A stretch of DNA of 64,000 bases. Source: Mycolicibacterium arabiense. Lineage in GTDB: Bacteria > Actinomycetota > Actinomycetes > Mycobacteriales > Mycobacteriaceae. The position numbers and the translations under genes are program-made. Position 1 is the first letter of the stretch; each line of letters begins with the position of its first letter. Under the pieces are notes generated by a model, which was not told where the DNA came from, did not search any database, and saw only the letters and a list, made by a program, of their open reading frames with translations. The stretch spans positions 1-64,000 of the forward strand of contig NZ_AP022593.1 in NCBI RefSeq assembly GCF_010731815.2, in the 5' to 3' direction. Shown here in pieces: positions 54,435 through 64,000 of this stretch.

Positions 54435-54755
54435 GTGGCAAGGCAGATCCGATCGGCGGCGCGGTACCACGGTGACGAGGCCTCCGGCCCCGGCATGCTG
54501 GACTTCGCCGTCAACGTGCGCGCCGACGCGCCACCGGCCTGGTTGGCCGACCGCCTGCGAGCCAGGATGGGCGACCTCGGGCGATATCCCGGCGCCGACG
54601 ACGTGGCCCGCGCCACGTCAGCCGTAGCGCTGCGCCACGGTCGGGACGTCGCCGAGGTGGCGCCGTCGTTCACGGAGCCGGAGGCCGCACTCGCCGCGGC
54701 GGTCCGGCCGGAGTGGCCGGTACTCCTCGACGCGATCGTCGAGGCGATGCGATGA
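54435..54755 (+). pseudogene. cobC: Internally deleted CobC (L-threonine-phosphate decarboxylase-like)
   Basis: 106 residues from GTG 54435. The first 60 ([29 protein letters not shown] to [13 protein letters not shown]) match the N-terminus of the Rv2231c family. The next segment [12 protein letters not shown] belongs to the middle, and the end [16 protein letters not shown] to the C-terminus. The PLP lysine and most of the large domain, roughly 250 residues, are missing, yet the frame is open and joins NIF3 by a 4-bp overlap. Confidence 0.8.
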
Positions 54756-55873
54756 GCGTTCGGCTGGCCGACGTCATCGCGGTGCTCGACGAAGCGTATC
54801 CGCCCGCGCTGGCGCAGGATTGGGACTCGGTCGGACTGGTGTGCGGCGACCCGGACGAACTCGTGGAGTCGGTCACGATCACCGTGGACGCGACCGCCGC
54901 CGTCGTCGCCGACACCCCGGCGAGCAGCTTGCTGCTGGCCCACCACCCGCTGCTGCTGCGCGGAGTCGACACCGTCTCCGCCGACACCGCCAAGGGCGCG
55001 CTGCTGCACCGCTTGATCCGTTCGGGCAGCGCGCTGTTCACCGCGCACACCAACGCCGACGCCGCCGCACCCGGGGTGTCCGACGCGCTCGCCGACGCGC
55101 TGGGGCTGGTGGTCGAGGGCGTGCTGGATCGGGAGTCCGAAGGCCGACGCCTCGACAAGTGGGTCTTCTTCGTCCCGCGGGAGAACGCAGAGGCCCTGCG
55201 CGAGGCCGTCTTCGCCGCAGGGGCAGGCCGGATCGGCGACTACTCGCACTGCTGCTGGACCGTCGAGGGCACCGGCCAGTTCCTGCCGCACGACGGCGCG
55301 ACACCGGCGATCGGCAGCGTCGGCTCGATCGAACGCGTCGCGGAGGACCGCATCGAGGTGATCGCCCCGGCCGGCGCACGCGCCGACGTCTTGGCGGCCA
55401 TGCGCGCGGCCCACCCGTACGAGGAGCCCGCCTTCGACGTCATCGCGCTGGCGCCACTGCCGACCGGCACCGGCATCGGCAGGGTTTGCGCGCTACCGGA
55501 ACCGCAACCGTTGTCCGCCTTCGTCGCCCACGCCGCCACGGCCCTGCCCAGCACGACGTGGGGCGTGCGCGCCGCAGGCGACCCGGACGCCTTGGTGTCG
55601 CGGGTGGCGGTGTGCGGCGGTGCGGGCGACTCACTGCTGGACGCCGCCGACGCGGCGGGCGTACAGGCGTACCTCACCGCAGACCTGCGGCACCACCCCG
55701 CCGACGAGTACCGGCGGGCGTCGGACGTCGCACTGATCGACGTCGCGCACTGGGCCAGCGAGCAGCCCTGGTGCGGGCAGGCGGCGGGCGTCCTCGAACG
55801 GCACTTCGGCACGGCACTTCCGGTACGGGTGAGTTCCATCCGCACCGACCCCTGGAACATCGGAGAACAATGA
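54752..55873 (+). CDS. NIF3-family metal-binding protein
   Basis: 373 residues. NIF3 signatures are [22 protein letters not shown] (metal His pair), [10 protein letters not shown], and late [14 protein letters not shown] and DVAHWASE. It corresponds to Rv2230c. The exact biochemical role is unsettled. Overlaps both neighbours by 4 bp. Confidence 0.92.
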   Translation: MSVRLADVIAVLDEAYPPALAQDWDSVGLVCGDPDELVESVTITVDATAAVVADTPASSLLLAHHPLLLRGVDTVSADTAKGALLHRLIRSGSALFTAHTNADAAAPGVSDALADALGLVVEGVLDRESEGRRLDKWVFFVPRENAEALREAVFAAGAGRIGDYSHCCWTVEGTGQFLPHDGATPAIGSVGSIERVAEDRIEVIAPAGARADVLAAMRAAHPYEEPAFDVIALAPLPTGTGIGRVCALPEPQPLSAFVAHAATALPSTTWGVRAAGDPDALVSRVAVCGGAGDSLLDAADAAGVQAYLTADLRHHPADEYRRASDVALIDVAHWASEQPWCGQAAGVLERHFGTALPVRVSSIRTDPWNIGEQ

Positions 55874-56610
55874 AGGCAGATGTCTGGCAACAACACTCAC
55901 TGGTGGAGTTGACCGCACTCGACGCCGAGATCGGTCGGCTCGACCACCGAGCGAAGAACCTCGCCGAGGAGCAGGCGCTCGACGCCGTCGCCGCTGAGCA
56001 TCAGGAGGCGAGCGACAAGCTCGCCGTCGTCGGGATCTCGCTGGAGGACCTCGACGGCGAAGTGGCCAAGTACGAGTCGGAGATCGCGTCGGTGCGCCAG
56101 CGCGAGGACCGGGATCGCTCGATGCTGCAGTCGGGCAACGTGAACTCCAAGCAGCTCACCGACCTCCAGCACGAACTCGAGACCCTGGAGCGTCGCCAGG
56201 CCAGCCTCGAGGACGACCAACTCGAGGTGATGGAGCGCCGCGAGCAGTTGCAGGAGGAGCAGGCCGCGCAGCAGCGCAAGGTCGACGAACTGCGCGAGGC
56301 GGTCGCCGCGGCGCGTGCGGCCCGCGACGAGGTGCTCGTCACGATCGACGCCGCGCGGCAGAAGGCGCTCGGACGGCGAGCCGAGATCACCGAGGGCATC
56401 GACGCGGCGCTGCTGGCGGCCTACGACCGTCAGCGGGCGAACGGTGGCGGCCCGGGAGCAGGCCTGCTGCAGGCGCGCCGGTGCGGTGCCTGCCGCATCG
56501 AGATCGACCGGGCGGACATGGCGCGCATGTCGGGCCTGCCCGAGGACGAGGTGCTCCGGTGCCCGGAGTGCAACGCAATCCTGCTGCGGCAACCGGGTTC
56601 GTTCACGTGA
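55870..56610 (+). CDS. Coiled-coil zinc-ribbon protein (Rv2229c-like)
   Basis: 246 residues. Residues 10-180 form a long coiled coil (heptads through [18 protein letters not shown]). The C-terminal zinc ribbon has two Cys pairs: CGAC and CPEC. Such proteins (FlgZ/CdsZ-like) bind RNA or partner proteins. Overlaps neighbours by 4 bp. Confidence 0.88.
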   Translation: MKADVWQQHSLVELTALDAEIGRLDHRAKNLAEEQALDAVAAEHQEASDKLAVVGISLEDLDGEVAKYESEIASVRQREDRDRSMLQSGNVNSKQLTDLQHELETLERRQASLEDDQLEVMERREQLQEEQAAQQRKVDELREAVAAARAARDEVLVTIDAARQKALGRRAEITEGIDAALLAAYDRQRANGGGPGAGLLQARRCGACRIEIDRADMARMSGLPEDEVLRCPECNAILLRQPGSFT

Positions 56611-57704
56611 AGGTGGTCGTCGAGGCCGACGGGGGATCGCGGGGCAACCCCGGCCCGGCCGGCTACGGCGCCGTCGTGTGGTCCGAGGACCGCGCCGTCC
56701 TGCTCGCCGAGCGCAAGGAGTCCATCGGTACGGCCACCAACAACGTCGCCGAATACCGAGGGCTGATCGCGGGTCTCGAGGCGGCCGCCGACGTGGGGGC
56801 CACCGAGGTCGTCGTCGCGATGGACTCCAAGTTGGTCGTCGAGCAGATGACGGGCCGCTGGCGCGTCAAGCACGCCGACATGATCCCGCTCAACGAGAAG
56901 GCGCGTTCGCTCGCCGCGGAATTCGACCACGTGAGCTACGGGTGGATACCGCGGGAGAGGAACTCGCACGCCGATCGGCTGGCCAACGAGGCGATGGACG
57001 CCGCTGCGGACCAAACCGGTTCCGGCGCAACGGAGAACGAGAAGACGTCGACCGCGGTACGGACGTCACCCGCGGGGTGGACCGGCGCGCGTGGCGCGCC
57101 CACCCGCTTTCTGCTGCTGCGGCACGGGCAGACCGAACTGTCGGTGGAGCGCCGCTATTCGGGCAGGGGCAACCCTGCGCTGACCGAGCTGGGCCGGGCG
57201 CAGGCCGACGCGGCGGCGGCGTATCTCGCCGAGCGTGACGACATCGCCGCGGTGATCAGCTCACCGCTGCAGCGCGCCAGCGTCACGGCCGAGGCTGCAG
57301 CGAGCAGGCTCGGTCTCGACGTCACCATCGAGGCCGACCTGATCGAGACCGACTTCGGCGCCTGGGAGGGACTGACGTTCGGCGAGGCAGCCGACCGCGA
57401 TCCCGAACTGCACCAGCGGTGGCTACGCGACACCAGCCTGGCGCCACCGGACGGAGAGAGCTTCGACGAGGTGGCGCACCGGGTGCGACGGGCACGCAAC
57501 CGGCTCATCGCCGAATACGGCGACGCGACGGTGCTGATCGTCTCGCACGTGACGCCGATCAAGACGATCCTGCGGCTCGCCCTCGACGCGGGCAACGGCA
57601 TCCTGTACCGGCTGCACCTCGACCTGGCGTCGCTGTCGATCGCCGAGTTCTACCCCGACGGCGCGTCATCGGTGCGCCTGGTGAATCAGACGTCGTACCT
57701 CTAG
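56607..57704 (+). CDS. Bifunctional RNase HI/alpha-ribazole phosphatase
   Basis: 365 residues from GTG 56607. Residues 1-135 are RNase HI (EADGGSRGNPGPAGYGAV, NVAEYRGLI, MDSKLVVEQM, NSHADRLANEAMD). Residues 165-360 are a histidine phosphatase (LLLRHGQTELS, FGAWEGLTF, LIVSHVTPIK). It matches Rv2228c. The TAG stop overlaps the convergent gene's stop within one CTAG. Confidence 0.94.
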   Translation: MKVVVEADGGSRGNPGPAGYGAVVWSEDRAVLLAERKESIGTATNNVAEYRGLIAGLEAAADVGATEVVVAMDSKLVVEQMTGRWRVKHADMIPLNEKARSLAAEFDHVSYGWIPRERNSHADRLANEAMDAAADQTGSGATENEKTSTAVRTSPAGWTGARGAPTRFLLLRHGQTELSVERRYSGRGNPALTELGRAQADAAAAYLAERDDIAAVISSPLQRASVTAEAAASRLGLDVTIEADLIETDFGAWEGLTFGEAADRDPELHQRWLRDTSLAPPDGESFDEVAHRVRRARNRLIAEYGDATVLIVSHVTPIKTILRLALDAGNGILYRLHLDLASLSIAEFYPDGASSVRLVNQTSYL

Positions 57705-58276
57705 TCGGTCCGGACGTGCATCCGCTCACCGTGCGGACCGAACAGCGCGATGGCCTCCACCGGGCCGTCGACCACGCCGAACCAATGCGGTGTCCACGTC
57801 GAGAACTCAACGGCCTCACCGGGTTCGATGGTGAAGTCACGGTCGCCGAGCAGGAGTCGCAGCTTGCCGGAGAGTACGTAGAGCCACTCCTGGCCGTCGT
57901 GCACCGGTAGTTCGTCGGGCGGAGTGCGGCGCCGCGTGCTGACACGGATCTTGAACGCGTGCAGACCGCCGGCCGGGCCGCCCCTGGTGAGCGGCCAGTA
58001 GGTGACTCCGTGGGCGGTATGGGATGCACCGCGCACGCGCGGATCCTCGGCCTCGGGTGCGCGCATCAGTTCGTCGGTGGTCACCGACAGCGCGGAGGCC
58101 AGCCTGGGCAGGTGGTCCAGGGCGAGGCGGCGCTTGCCCGACTCGAGTCGGCTGAGCGTCGACACGTCGATGTCGGCGCGGGTGGCCACGTCCTCGAGGG
58201 TCAGTCCGTGCTGGGTGCGCAATTCGCGGAGTCGCCGCCGCACGCGTGCGTCGACGTCGTCGTGGTTTGCCTGCAT
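57701..58276 (-). CDS. XRE-family regulator with C-terminal cupin
   Basis: 191 residues from ATG 58276. Helix-turn-helix LRTQHGLTLEDVATRADIDVSTLSRLESGKR at 17-50; cupin at 105-190 (LPVHDGQEWLYVLSGKLRLLLGD, EPGEAVEF, THW). Divergent from the flavoprotein-methyltransferase gene across 47 bp, which it probably controls. Confidence 0.87.
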   Translation of the reverse strand: MQANHDDVDARVRRRLRELRTQHGLTLEDVATRADIDVSTLSRLESGKRRLALDHLPRLASALSVTTDELMRAPEAEDPRVRGASHTAHGVTYWPLTRGGPAGGLHAFKIRVSTRRRTPPDELPVHDGQEWLYVLSGKLRLLLGDRDFTIEPGEAVEFSTWTPHWFGVVDGPVEAIALFGPHGERMHVRTD

Positions 58277-58323
58277 GGCAAAACAGCTTGGCACTCAGGA
58301 TCGCCGGGGGCAAGCTCGAGGAC

Positions 58324-59877
58324 ATGGAACGCGAATGGGATTGCATCGTCATCGGTGGAGGCGCCGCGGGTTTGAGCGCAGCGTTGGTACTGGGCCGCGC
58401 CCGGCGCCGCACGCTCGTCGTGGACGCCGGGAAGCCGAGCAACTCGGCGGCACACGGCATCGGAGGTCTGCTCGGCCACGACGGTCGTCCTCCCGCAGAG
58501 CTGTACGAGAAGGGCCGCGGCGAACTTGCCGCGTACCCGGACGTCGAGGTGCGCAGCGGTGAGGTCGTCCGAGGGGAGCGGGGCTTCGTCCTCGAACTCG
58601 CCGACGGCTCTATCGAGCGGTCCAAGACCGTCGTGCTGGCGACCGGCATGGACTACCGCATGCCGGACGTGCCCGGCATCGCCGAGGCCTGGGGACGGTC
58701 GGTCTTCCACTGCCCGTTCTGCCACGGCTGGGAGGCGCGTGACCAGCCGGTCGCCGTACTGGCCAGCGGCGCGCGCGCCGTGCACATGGCGCTCATGATC
58801 CGCAACTGGACCGACGACGTCGTGCTCCTCACCAACGCGGCCGACGACCTCGACGACGCGCAGCGCAAGCAGCTCGACGCTGTCGGTATCACCGTCGACC
58901 CGCGCGCCGTCGCACGGTTCGTGACGTCCGGCGGGGACCTGAGCGCAGTCGAGTTCGCCGACGGCACCGAGTTGCCAAGGCGCGCAGCGCTCGTCGCGAC
59001 GACGCTGCACCAACGCTCGCCGCTGGCAGCACAACTCGGCGCTACCGCCGTCCCCAGCCCGCTGGCACCCGACGGTCTGTTCGTCGACCAGTTCCAGCGC
59101 ACCTCGGTGCCGGGGCTGTTCGCCGCAGGCGACATCGGCGCTCAGATGCCACAGGTAGCCGCCGCGGTCGCGACGGGAAGCCTCGCGGGAGCATCGGTGG
59201 TGCAGACACTGCTCGGCGACGACGTCGGGCTGCCCGTGCCGCCGTGGCCGACCCAGGCACTGCCCGCCGACGAGTACTGGGAACGGCACTACGGTTCGCG
59301 CGATCGGATCTGGAGCGGCCGCGTCAACGCGAGGCTCGAGGAGGTCGCGCGTGACCTGACCCCGGGCAGCGCGCTCGACCTGGGCTGCGGTGAGGGCGGC
59401 GACGCCGTCTGGCTGGCCGAACACGGATGGCACGTCACCGCCGTGGACATCTCCGAGACGGCGATGGGCCGCGCCCGCGACGAGGCCACCGCGCGCGGCG
59501 TGGCCGACCGCATCGCGTTCGAGCGGCACGACCTGTCCGAGACGTTCCCCGAGGGCGACTACGACCTGGTCTCGGCGCAGTTCCTGCACTCGACTGTCCG
59601 TCTGGAACGCCCACGCATCCTGTCCGACGCCGCAGCAGCGGTCCGGCCGGGAGGTCACCTCGTGATCGTCGACCACGGGGGAATGCCGTCGTGGGCGACC
59701 GGAGTGCCGCACGACTTCCCGTTCCCCAGCATCGAGGAGGTGCTCGCAGGGCTGAACCTCCAGGATGACCAGTGGGAACGGGTCCGCGTCGAGGCGATCG
59801 AGCGCGACGTCAGCACGCCCGACGGGAAGCATGCGCGCATTGCGGACAACGTGATGGTGTTGCGGCGCAAGCCCTGA
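58324..59877 (+). CDS. Fused thioredoxin reductase-like flavoprotein and SAM methyltransferase
   Basis: 517 residues from ATG 58324. Residues 1-310 are a thioredoxin reductase-like FAD/NAD(P) domain: VIGGGAAGLSAAL, redox motif FHCPFCHGWEAR, and FAAGDIGAQMPQ. Residues 335-515 are a class I methyltransferase: ALDLGCGEGGDAVWLAEHGW, AVDISETAMGRA and later VRPGGHLVIVDHGG. The substrate of neither half is clear; a thiol that is reduced and methylated is one guess. The XRE/cupin regulator is divergent. Confidence 0.87.
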   Translation: MEREWDCIVIGGGAAGLSAALVLGRARRRTLVVDAGKPSNSAAHGIGGLLGHDGRPPAELYEKGRGELAAYPDVEVRSGEVVRGERGFVLELADGSIERSKTVVLATGMDYRMPDVPGIAEAWGRSVFHCPFCHGWEARDQPVAVLASGARAVHMALMIRNWTDDVVLLTNAADDLDDAQRKQLDAVGITVDPRAVARFVTSGGDLSAVEFADGTELPRRAALVATTLHQRSPLAAQLGATAVPSPLAPDGLFVDQFQRTSVPGLFAAGDIGAQMPQVAAAVATGSLAGASVVQTLLGDDVGLPVPPWPTQALPADEYWERHYGSRDRIWSGRVNARLEEVARDLTPGSALDLGCGEGGDAVWLAEHGWHVTAVDISETAMGRARDEATARGVADRIAFERHDLSETFPEGDYDLVSAQFLHSTVRLERPRILSDAAAAVRPGGHLVIVDHGGMPSWATGVPHDFPFPSIEEVLAGLNLQDDQWERVRVEAIERDVSTPDGKHARIADNVMVLRRKP

Positions 59878-59904
59878 CGACGGGCATGTCCTAACCTGGG
59901 CAGC

Positions 59905-60129
59905 ATGGCTGACGAATCGTGGACGGTGCAGATCGGTGAGGTTCCGGATCCGGGCGACACGGGCGTGCCGCCCGTCCCGACCACCGTCTACGACGGCGAC
60001 GAAGCGGGCGCTCGAGCGGCCTACGCGGAGCACACGTCGAAGGCCGAGGCCGAGAACTACCGCTACGTCATGCTGCGTCACCTCGGCGACGTCGAAGAAC
60101 TCTGGGGAACGCCGCCGGCCGTCGCCTAG
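59905..60129 (+). CDS. Small conserved mycobacterial-type hypothetical protein
   Basis: 74 residues, acidic. Pattern WTVQIGEVPDPGDTG, then DEAGARAAYAEHTSKAEAENYRYVMLR. No domain of known function. Good position after the fusion gene. Confidence 0.7.
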   Translation: MADESWTVQIGEVPDPGDTGVPPVPTTVYDGDEAGARAAYAEHTSKAEAENYRYVMLRHLGDVEELWGTPPAVA

Positions 60130-60142
60130 CGGCCCTCGTGCC

Positions 60143-61600
60143 CTAGAACGGCGGTGGCTCCGGTTCGACGGGGAACGTCTCTTCGTACGCGTAGTCCTCG
60201 TCGAAGCGGTGCAGTGGTTTCGGTGTCGTGCGGTGCGCGTGGTTGGCGCGACGTTCGGCGAGGATGTCGGCGCTGCGTTGATGGCTGCGGGTCCGGGTGC
60301 GGCGCGGCATCATCGCGGTCCGGTCGGCGCACCGGTCGTCATCGGTGCGCACCTGGGGCGCGACCGGGCCGGTGTGCTCGCACAGGCTGGGGAAGACCGT
60401 CCCGCTGCCGGGGCCGGTGGGGTAGCACTCCCCGGCCGGTGAGGTCCACAGCACGGTCCCGTCGGGGAGTTGTTCGTCGCGCCAGCCCCAGAACGTCTTG
60501 GCCATGTGGTGAAAACGGCAGAGACACTTGAGGTTCGACGCGTGCGTCGCTCCGCCGGCGGCGTAGGGGATGGTGTGGTCGAGGTCGCAGCCGAACGCTG
60601 GGCGGTCACAGCCGGGGAAGCGGCACGTCACGTCGCGACACCGGACGTAGTCGGCCAACGCCCGCGAGGGCCGGTATCCGCATTCGGCGGCTGCGGCGGC
60701 ACCGGGGTGGCGAAGGGGCCGCAGGCGGGCGTCGCGGGCCAGTTCGGTGATCAGCTCCGCGGGGAGCAGGCCCTCGTACCCGTCGAGGATGCCCCCGGTG
60801 TCCGGGTCGCCGTCGAGGGTGGATTGCTGGGCGATGACGTGCACCACGACCGAACTGGCGACCCGGCCACCCGCCGGGCAGTCGTCGAGGTCGCAGTGGC
60901 ATGACATGCGGTCGTGCTGGGCGGCCATCGCGCGGATCGCGTCGGCACGCAGCTGGGCCAGGGTGCGGGGGTCGTCGTCGCAGACGGTGTCGGCCAGGGC
61001 CATCAAGCGTTCGGTGAACGCGCGGGCGTCGGCGGCGAACACGATGGCCGTGATCTCGGTCAGGCCGCTGTCGACGTCGCCCCAGGTGACTTGGCGGTCG
61101 GCGAGGCGGTCGTTGCGGCGGCGTACCGCGTCGAGGTCGTGGCGGCCGACGATCGTGTCGATGCGGGTGGCGAGTTGGCTGCGGCTGAGCCCGCGCCAGC
61201 AGGGGGCGCGTTCGGCCAGTGACTGGTCGACCCGGGCCAGCACGGCCGGGTCGACGATGAGGCCGGTGCGAAAGACCGCCGCCCGGAACACCGCTTCGTC
61301 GACGTCGCCGGCGAGGAACCGGGCCCCCAGCGCGGGCAGTTGGTGGCGCAGGGCGTGGGCGTAGCGCACGTGCGATGCCGCGAGGTGGCGGTTGACGTTG
61401 AGGGCTGCGCTGATCTCCAGGGTTGCGGCGTCGGTGGCGTCGACCATCCACTGGTCGGTGTCACCGCCGTCCTGAGCGATCCGCAACTCGACGAATTGGC
61501 CGATCGCGTCGAGCCGTTGCGCGGCGGCGCAGGCCTCGGCGCGCGCTGCGGACCCCATGCGCTGCAGGAGCAGCACCCCGGGGTCCACCGCGTCGAACAT
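60143..61600 (-). CDS. DUF222/HNH endonuclease-domain protein
   Basis: 485 residues from ATG 61600. DUF222 covers residues 10-320. The HNH domain follows: CRFPGCDRPAFGCDLDHTIPYAAGG, then NLKCLCRFHHMAK. This family is very common in mycobacteria, with unclear activity. A basic C-terminal tail follows (RRTRTRSHQRSADILAERR). Confidence 0.88.
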   Translation of the reverse strand: MFDAVDPGVLLLQRMGSAARAEACAAAQRLDAIGQFVELRIAQDGGDTDQWMVDATDAATLEISAALNVNRHLAASHVRYAHALRHQLPALGARFLAGDVDEAVFRAAVFRTGLIVDPAVLARVDQSLAERAPCWRGLSRSQLATRIDTIVGRHDLDAVRRRNDRLADRQVTWGDVDSGLTEITAIVFAADARAFTERLMALADTVCDDDPRTLAQLRADAIRAMAAQHDRMSCHCDLDDCPAGGRVASSVVVHVIAQQSTLDGDPDTGGILDGYEGLLPAELITELARDARLRPLRHPGAAAAAECGYRPSRALADYVRCRDVTCRFPGCDRPAFGCDLDHTIPYAAGGATHASNLKCLCRFHHMAKTFWGWRDEQLPDGTVLWTSPAGECYPTGPGSGTVFPSLCEHTGPVAPQVRTDDDRCADRTAMMPRRTRTRSHQRSADILAERRANHAHRTTPKPLHRFDEDYAYEETFPVEPEPPPF

Positions 61601-61688
61601 GTGTTCGATTCTACGGCCGCCCACCGACAAGTCGATGGGCTCACGCCCGCGGACCGCGAGCGCAGCGATACGCGGTACGGTGAGCAGC

Positions 61689-62107
<419 letters not shown>

Positions 62108-62115
62108 CGCGGGCA

Positions 62116-63642
62116 CTACCCGTCGCCCGCGGCCTTCTTCAGCTTCTCCAGCGCATCCTCGATCTGGGCCTCGGCGTCGCGCGCCACCTCGGCCTCCTTG
62201 CCGAACAGCACGCCGTAGGTGAACGTGTCCTCGCCCGCAGCGTGTGCGACGACCGCCTCCTGCAGCAGATGCGTGCGGCTGACCACGCTGTCTTGATGGT
62301 CGCCGAGCAGCGACTGGATCGCCTTGGCCCGGTCGGCCACCTTGTCGTCACCCAGCGCCGCGGCGGTGTAGCGAAGTTGCTTGGCACGCTTGCGAATCTT
62401 GTGCAGGGCCTCGTCGCGCTCCTCGGGCGAGACGTCGGGATCCTTCGCCGCTGCCTTGGCCTTCTTCGCCGCCTTGCGCACGCTGCCGTAGGACGACTCG
62501 AGGCTGGGCGGTGCAGGCTCCGCACCCGGGGTGGCCGACGACGGCTCCGCGGCGACCAGCGCCTCGAGACCGTCGAGCAGACGGAAGTAGCGCTCCGAGC
62601 GCATCGCCGACAGCGAGCGCTTCCAGCCCGCCTGATAACGCCGCTTGCCGCCCTCGACGAGGCGTTCGCGCACCGGACCGCGCACCAACTCGTCGGGAAG
62701 CGCATCGATTGCCTTGTCGTACTTCTCGGCGAGGACCTCGGCGTCACGCGCCACGCCGAGGATCCCGGCCAGCTCCTTCAACTCGTTCAGCAGCCAGGAG
62801 TCGTCGGTGAGCCCGAACGACTCCTCCGATGCGCGCAGTAGGCTGCGGATCTTGCGGGTCACGACGCGCATCTGATGCACGGAGTCCCAGGCGTCGGCCC
62901 GAACGGCACGATCCCAGACGATGAGTTCGTCGACCAGTTCGGCGACGGCGCGGTGCACCGGATCGGGGTGCGGCTTCTCGAGCGGTGTCGGACTCGGTTC
63001 CTCGCCGCGCGCCTGATCCAGCACCTTGGCCAGTTTCGAACCGTGGCCTGCCGTCTCGGCGCCCGCGTCGAACAGCCTGTTCGCCAATCGCGTCAGCAGC
63101 GCCGCGCCCTCGTCGGGCTCGGTGTCGCCGATCAGTTCGAGTTCCCACTCCCGCCACGTCTGGCGGTCGTCGTTGGCGGGCGTCGAGGCGGTCACCTCGT
63201 CGTCGCAGAACTCGGCGACCGGGCTACCCGACGGCCCTATCAGCAGGTCGACGGTGCGAGTGGTCTCGATGCGTGCCACCGGGGCCAGCGGCCGATCCCG
63301 CACGATCGCGAGCACGACGTCGCGGAGGTCCTCCGGCACGCTCGTCGGATCGCCGTCGCCAAGGGGGAGCCGCACCTCGGTGCGGGAGTCCGGCCCGGCG
63401 GGCAGCTTCAGGTGCCACCCCTCATCGGGTCCACCCGTGCGCCGCCGCAACGTGATGCGGTGCGCGGCCAGATCGTGTGCCGGTGTGTCGAAGTACACCG
63501 CGTCCAGCGACTGCACCGGCGAACGCTCGACACGGCTGATCGACGACAGACCCTCGAACGAGGGTGACACGGCGCTCTCCGACGGCGCGAACTTGCGCTC
63601 GATCTCGGTGTGGCGGGAGGCCTTGGGCTTGTCGGAGGGCAT
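62116..63642 (-). CDS. CYTH-CHAD domain protein (Rv2226-like)
   Basis: 508 residues from ATG 63642. The CYTH domain (1-200) starts with the signature EIERKF and has YFDTPAHDLAAH, LRRRTGG and WHLKLP. The CHAD domain (220-500) has SVHQMRVVTRKIRSLL, DAEVL and ALHKIRKRAKQLRYTAAAL. CHAD binds polyphosphate. It faces rnpB tail-to-tail. Confidence 0.93.
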   Translation of the reverse strand: MPSDKPKASRHTEIERKFAPSESAVSPSFEGLSSISRVERSPVQSLDAVYFDTPAHDLAAHRITLRRRTGGPDEGWHLKLPAGPDSRTEVRLPLGDGDPTSVPEDLRDVVLAIVRDRPLAPVARIETTRTVDLLIGPSGSPVAEFCDDEVTASTPANDDRQTWREWELELIGDTEPDEGAALLTRLANRLFDAGAETAGHGSKLAKVLDQARGEEPSPTPLEKPHPDPVHRAVAELVDELIVWDRAVRADAWDSVHQMRVVTRKIRSLLRASEESFGLTDDSWLLNELKELAGILGVARDAEVLAEKYDKAIDALPDELVRGPVRERLVEGGKRRYQAGWKRSLSAMRSERYFRLLDGLEALVAAEPSSATPGAEPAPPSLESSYGSVRKAAKKAKAAAKDPDVSPEERDEALHKIRKRAKQLRYTAAALGDDKVADRAKAIQSLLGDHQDSVVSRTHLLQEAVVAHAAGEDTFTYGVLFGKEAEVARDAEAQIEDALEKLKKAAGDG

Positions 63643-63804
63643 CTTCACCTTCGGTGGGGAGGGATGGGGCTCGAAGTGTTGAACAGGGTGCCACATCCAG
63701 GTGAACGGACGGCCTCACCGCCGCAGCCATGGTCACCAGGCAGCGGCCCGCGCCGTTACAGATGGAGGGTCGGCCGTAAGACGCGTGCGATAACGTCTGC
63801 TGCC

Positions 63805-64000
63805 ATGCCCGAATTCGAGACGCTGACGTTCACCCAAACCGGACCCGTGACCAGCATCGTGCTGAACCGGCCCGAGGCCGCCAACGGCATGAACGACACG
63901 CTGACACGCGAACTGGTTGTCGCCGCCGCACTGTGTGACACCGAGGCCACGAAGGTGGTCACGATCACGGGCGCGGGCCGATTCTTCTGCGCCGGTGGCG
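63805..64000 (+). CDS. Enoyl-CoA hydratase/isomerase-family protein, N-terminal part
   Basis: The first 65 residues from ATG 63805 are seen; the gene runs off the window. VTSIVLNRPEAANGMNDTLTRELV and ITGAGRFFCAGG are crotonase-fold signatures, the latter carrying the oxyanion-hole residues. Substrate cannot be inferred. Confidence 0.88.
   Translation, partial: MPEFETLTFTQTGPVTSIVLNRPEAANGMNDTLTRELVVAAALCDTEATKVVTITGAGRFFCAGG

Noticed and set aside
58201..60081. 626-codon minus-strand frame opposite the fusion gene
   Set aside because: Shadow of the flavoprotein-methyltransferase frame.

Overview
The window looks like a fast-growing mycobacterium (Mycolicibacterium-like). It is GC-rich and uses many GTG starts and 4-nt stop/start overlaps. 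Its right third keeps the M. tuberculosis Rv2226-Rv2236c gene order: a CYTH/CHAD protein, rnpB, RNase HI/alpha-ribazole phosphatase, a zinc-ribbon protein, NIF3, a cobC remnant, ptkA, ptpA, SURF1 and cobD.

Bases 1-32.8 kb read as the right end of an integrated metal- and sulfur-stress island. In order it holds: a cadmium/lead operon (cmtR-type regulator, CtpG-like ATPase, lspA, cadD); a persulfide module (persulfide dioxygenase-rhodanese fusion, tauE, cstR) with CstR-like boxes; a membrane fatty acid hydroxylase with an AraC regulator; an NlpC/P60 hydrolase; a response regulator with a methyltransferase; a copper operon (copZ, exported His-rich protein, copA, YHS protein, copB); an arsenic operon (arsR, acr3, two arsC, flavoprotein); a MerR/YnfA pair; CopC and a beta-lactamase-like protein; a second cmtR with a CDF exporter and DUF3703; a nucleotidyl cyclase fused to a YHS domain; and a cupredoxin lipoprotein operon. 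The island ends at 32774-32818 in the 3' part of a tRNA (inferred tRNA-Val, anticodon TAC) preceded by short direct repeats, which fits an attR. Many genes in the first 19 kb, and two further on, carry single-base frameshifts, mostly in G/C runs. Genes right of the tRNA fragment show no frameshift.

From 33.9 to 43.9 kb a TetR regulator faces a palindrome and a tightly packed operon for quinate/shikimate and protocatechuate catabolism: dehydrogenase, MFS importer, pcaH, pcaG, pcaB, fused pcaL, pcaI, pcaJ and a QsuB-type dehydroshikimate dehydratase. Together these convert quinate or shikimate through 3-dehydroshikimate and protocatechuate to beta-ketoadipyl-CoA. The final thiolase is not in the window.

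At 44.07-47.53 kb lies the most unusual locus: a two-gene operon of a 710-residue polytopic membrane protein and a stand-alone reverse transcriptase, with its own intrinsic terminator and a divergent secreted RNase T2. An AlkD-like protein and a secreted clan-A glycoside hydrolase follow. The rest (51.4-64 kb) is core chromosome, including rnpB, an internally deleted cobC, a flavoprotein-methyltransferase fusion, a DUF222/HNH protein and the start of an enoyl-CoA hydratase.
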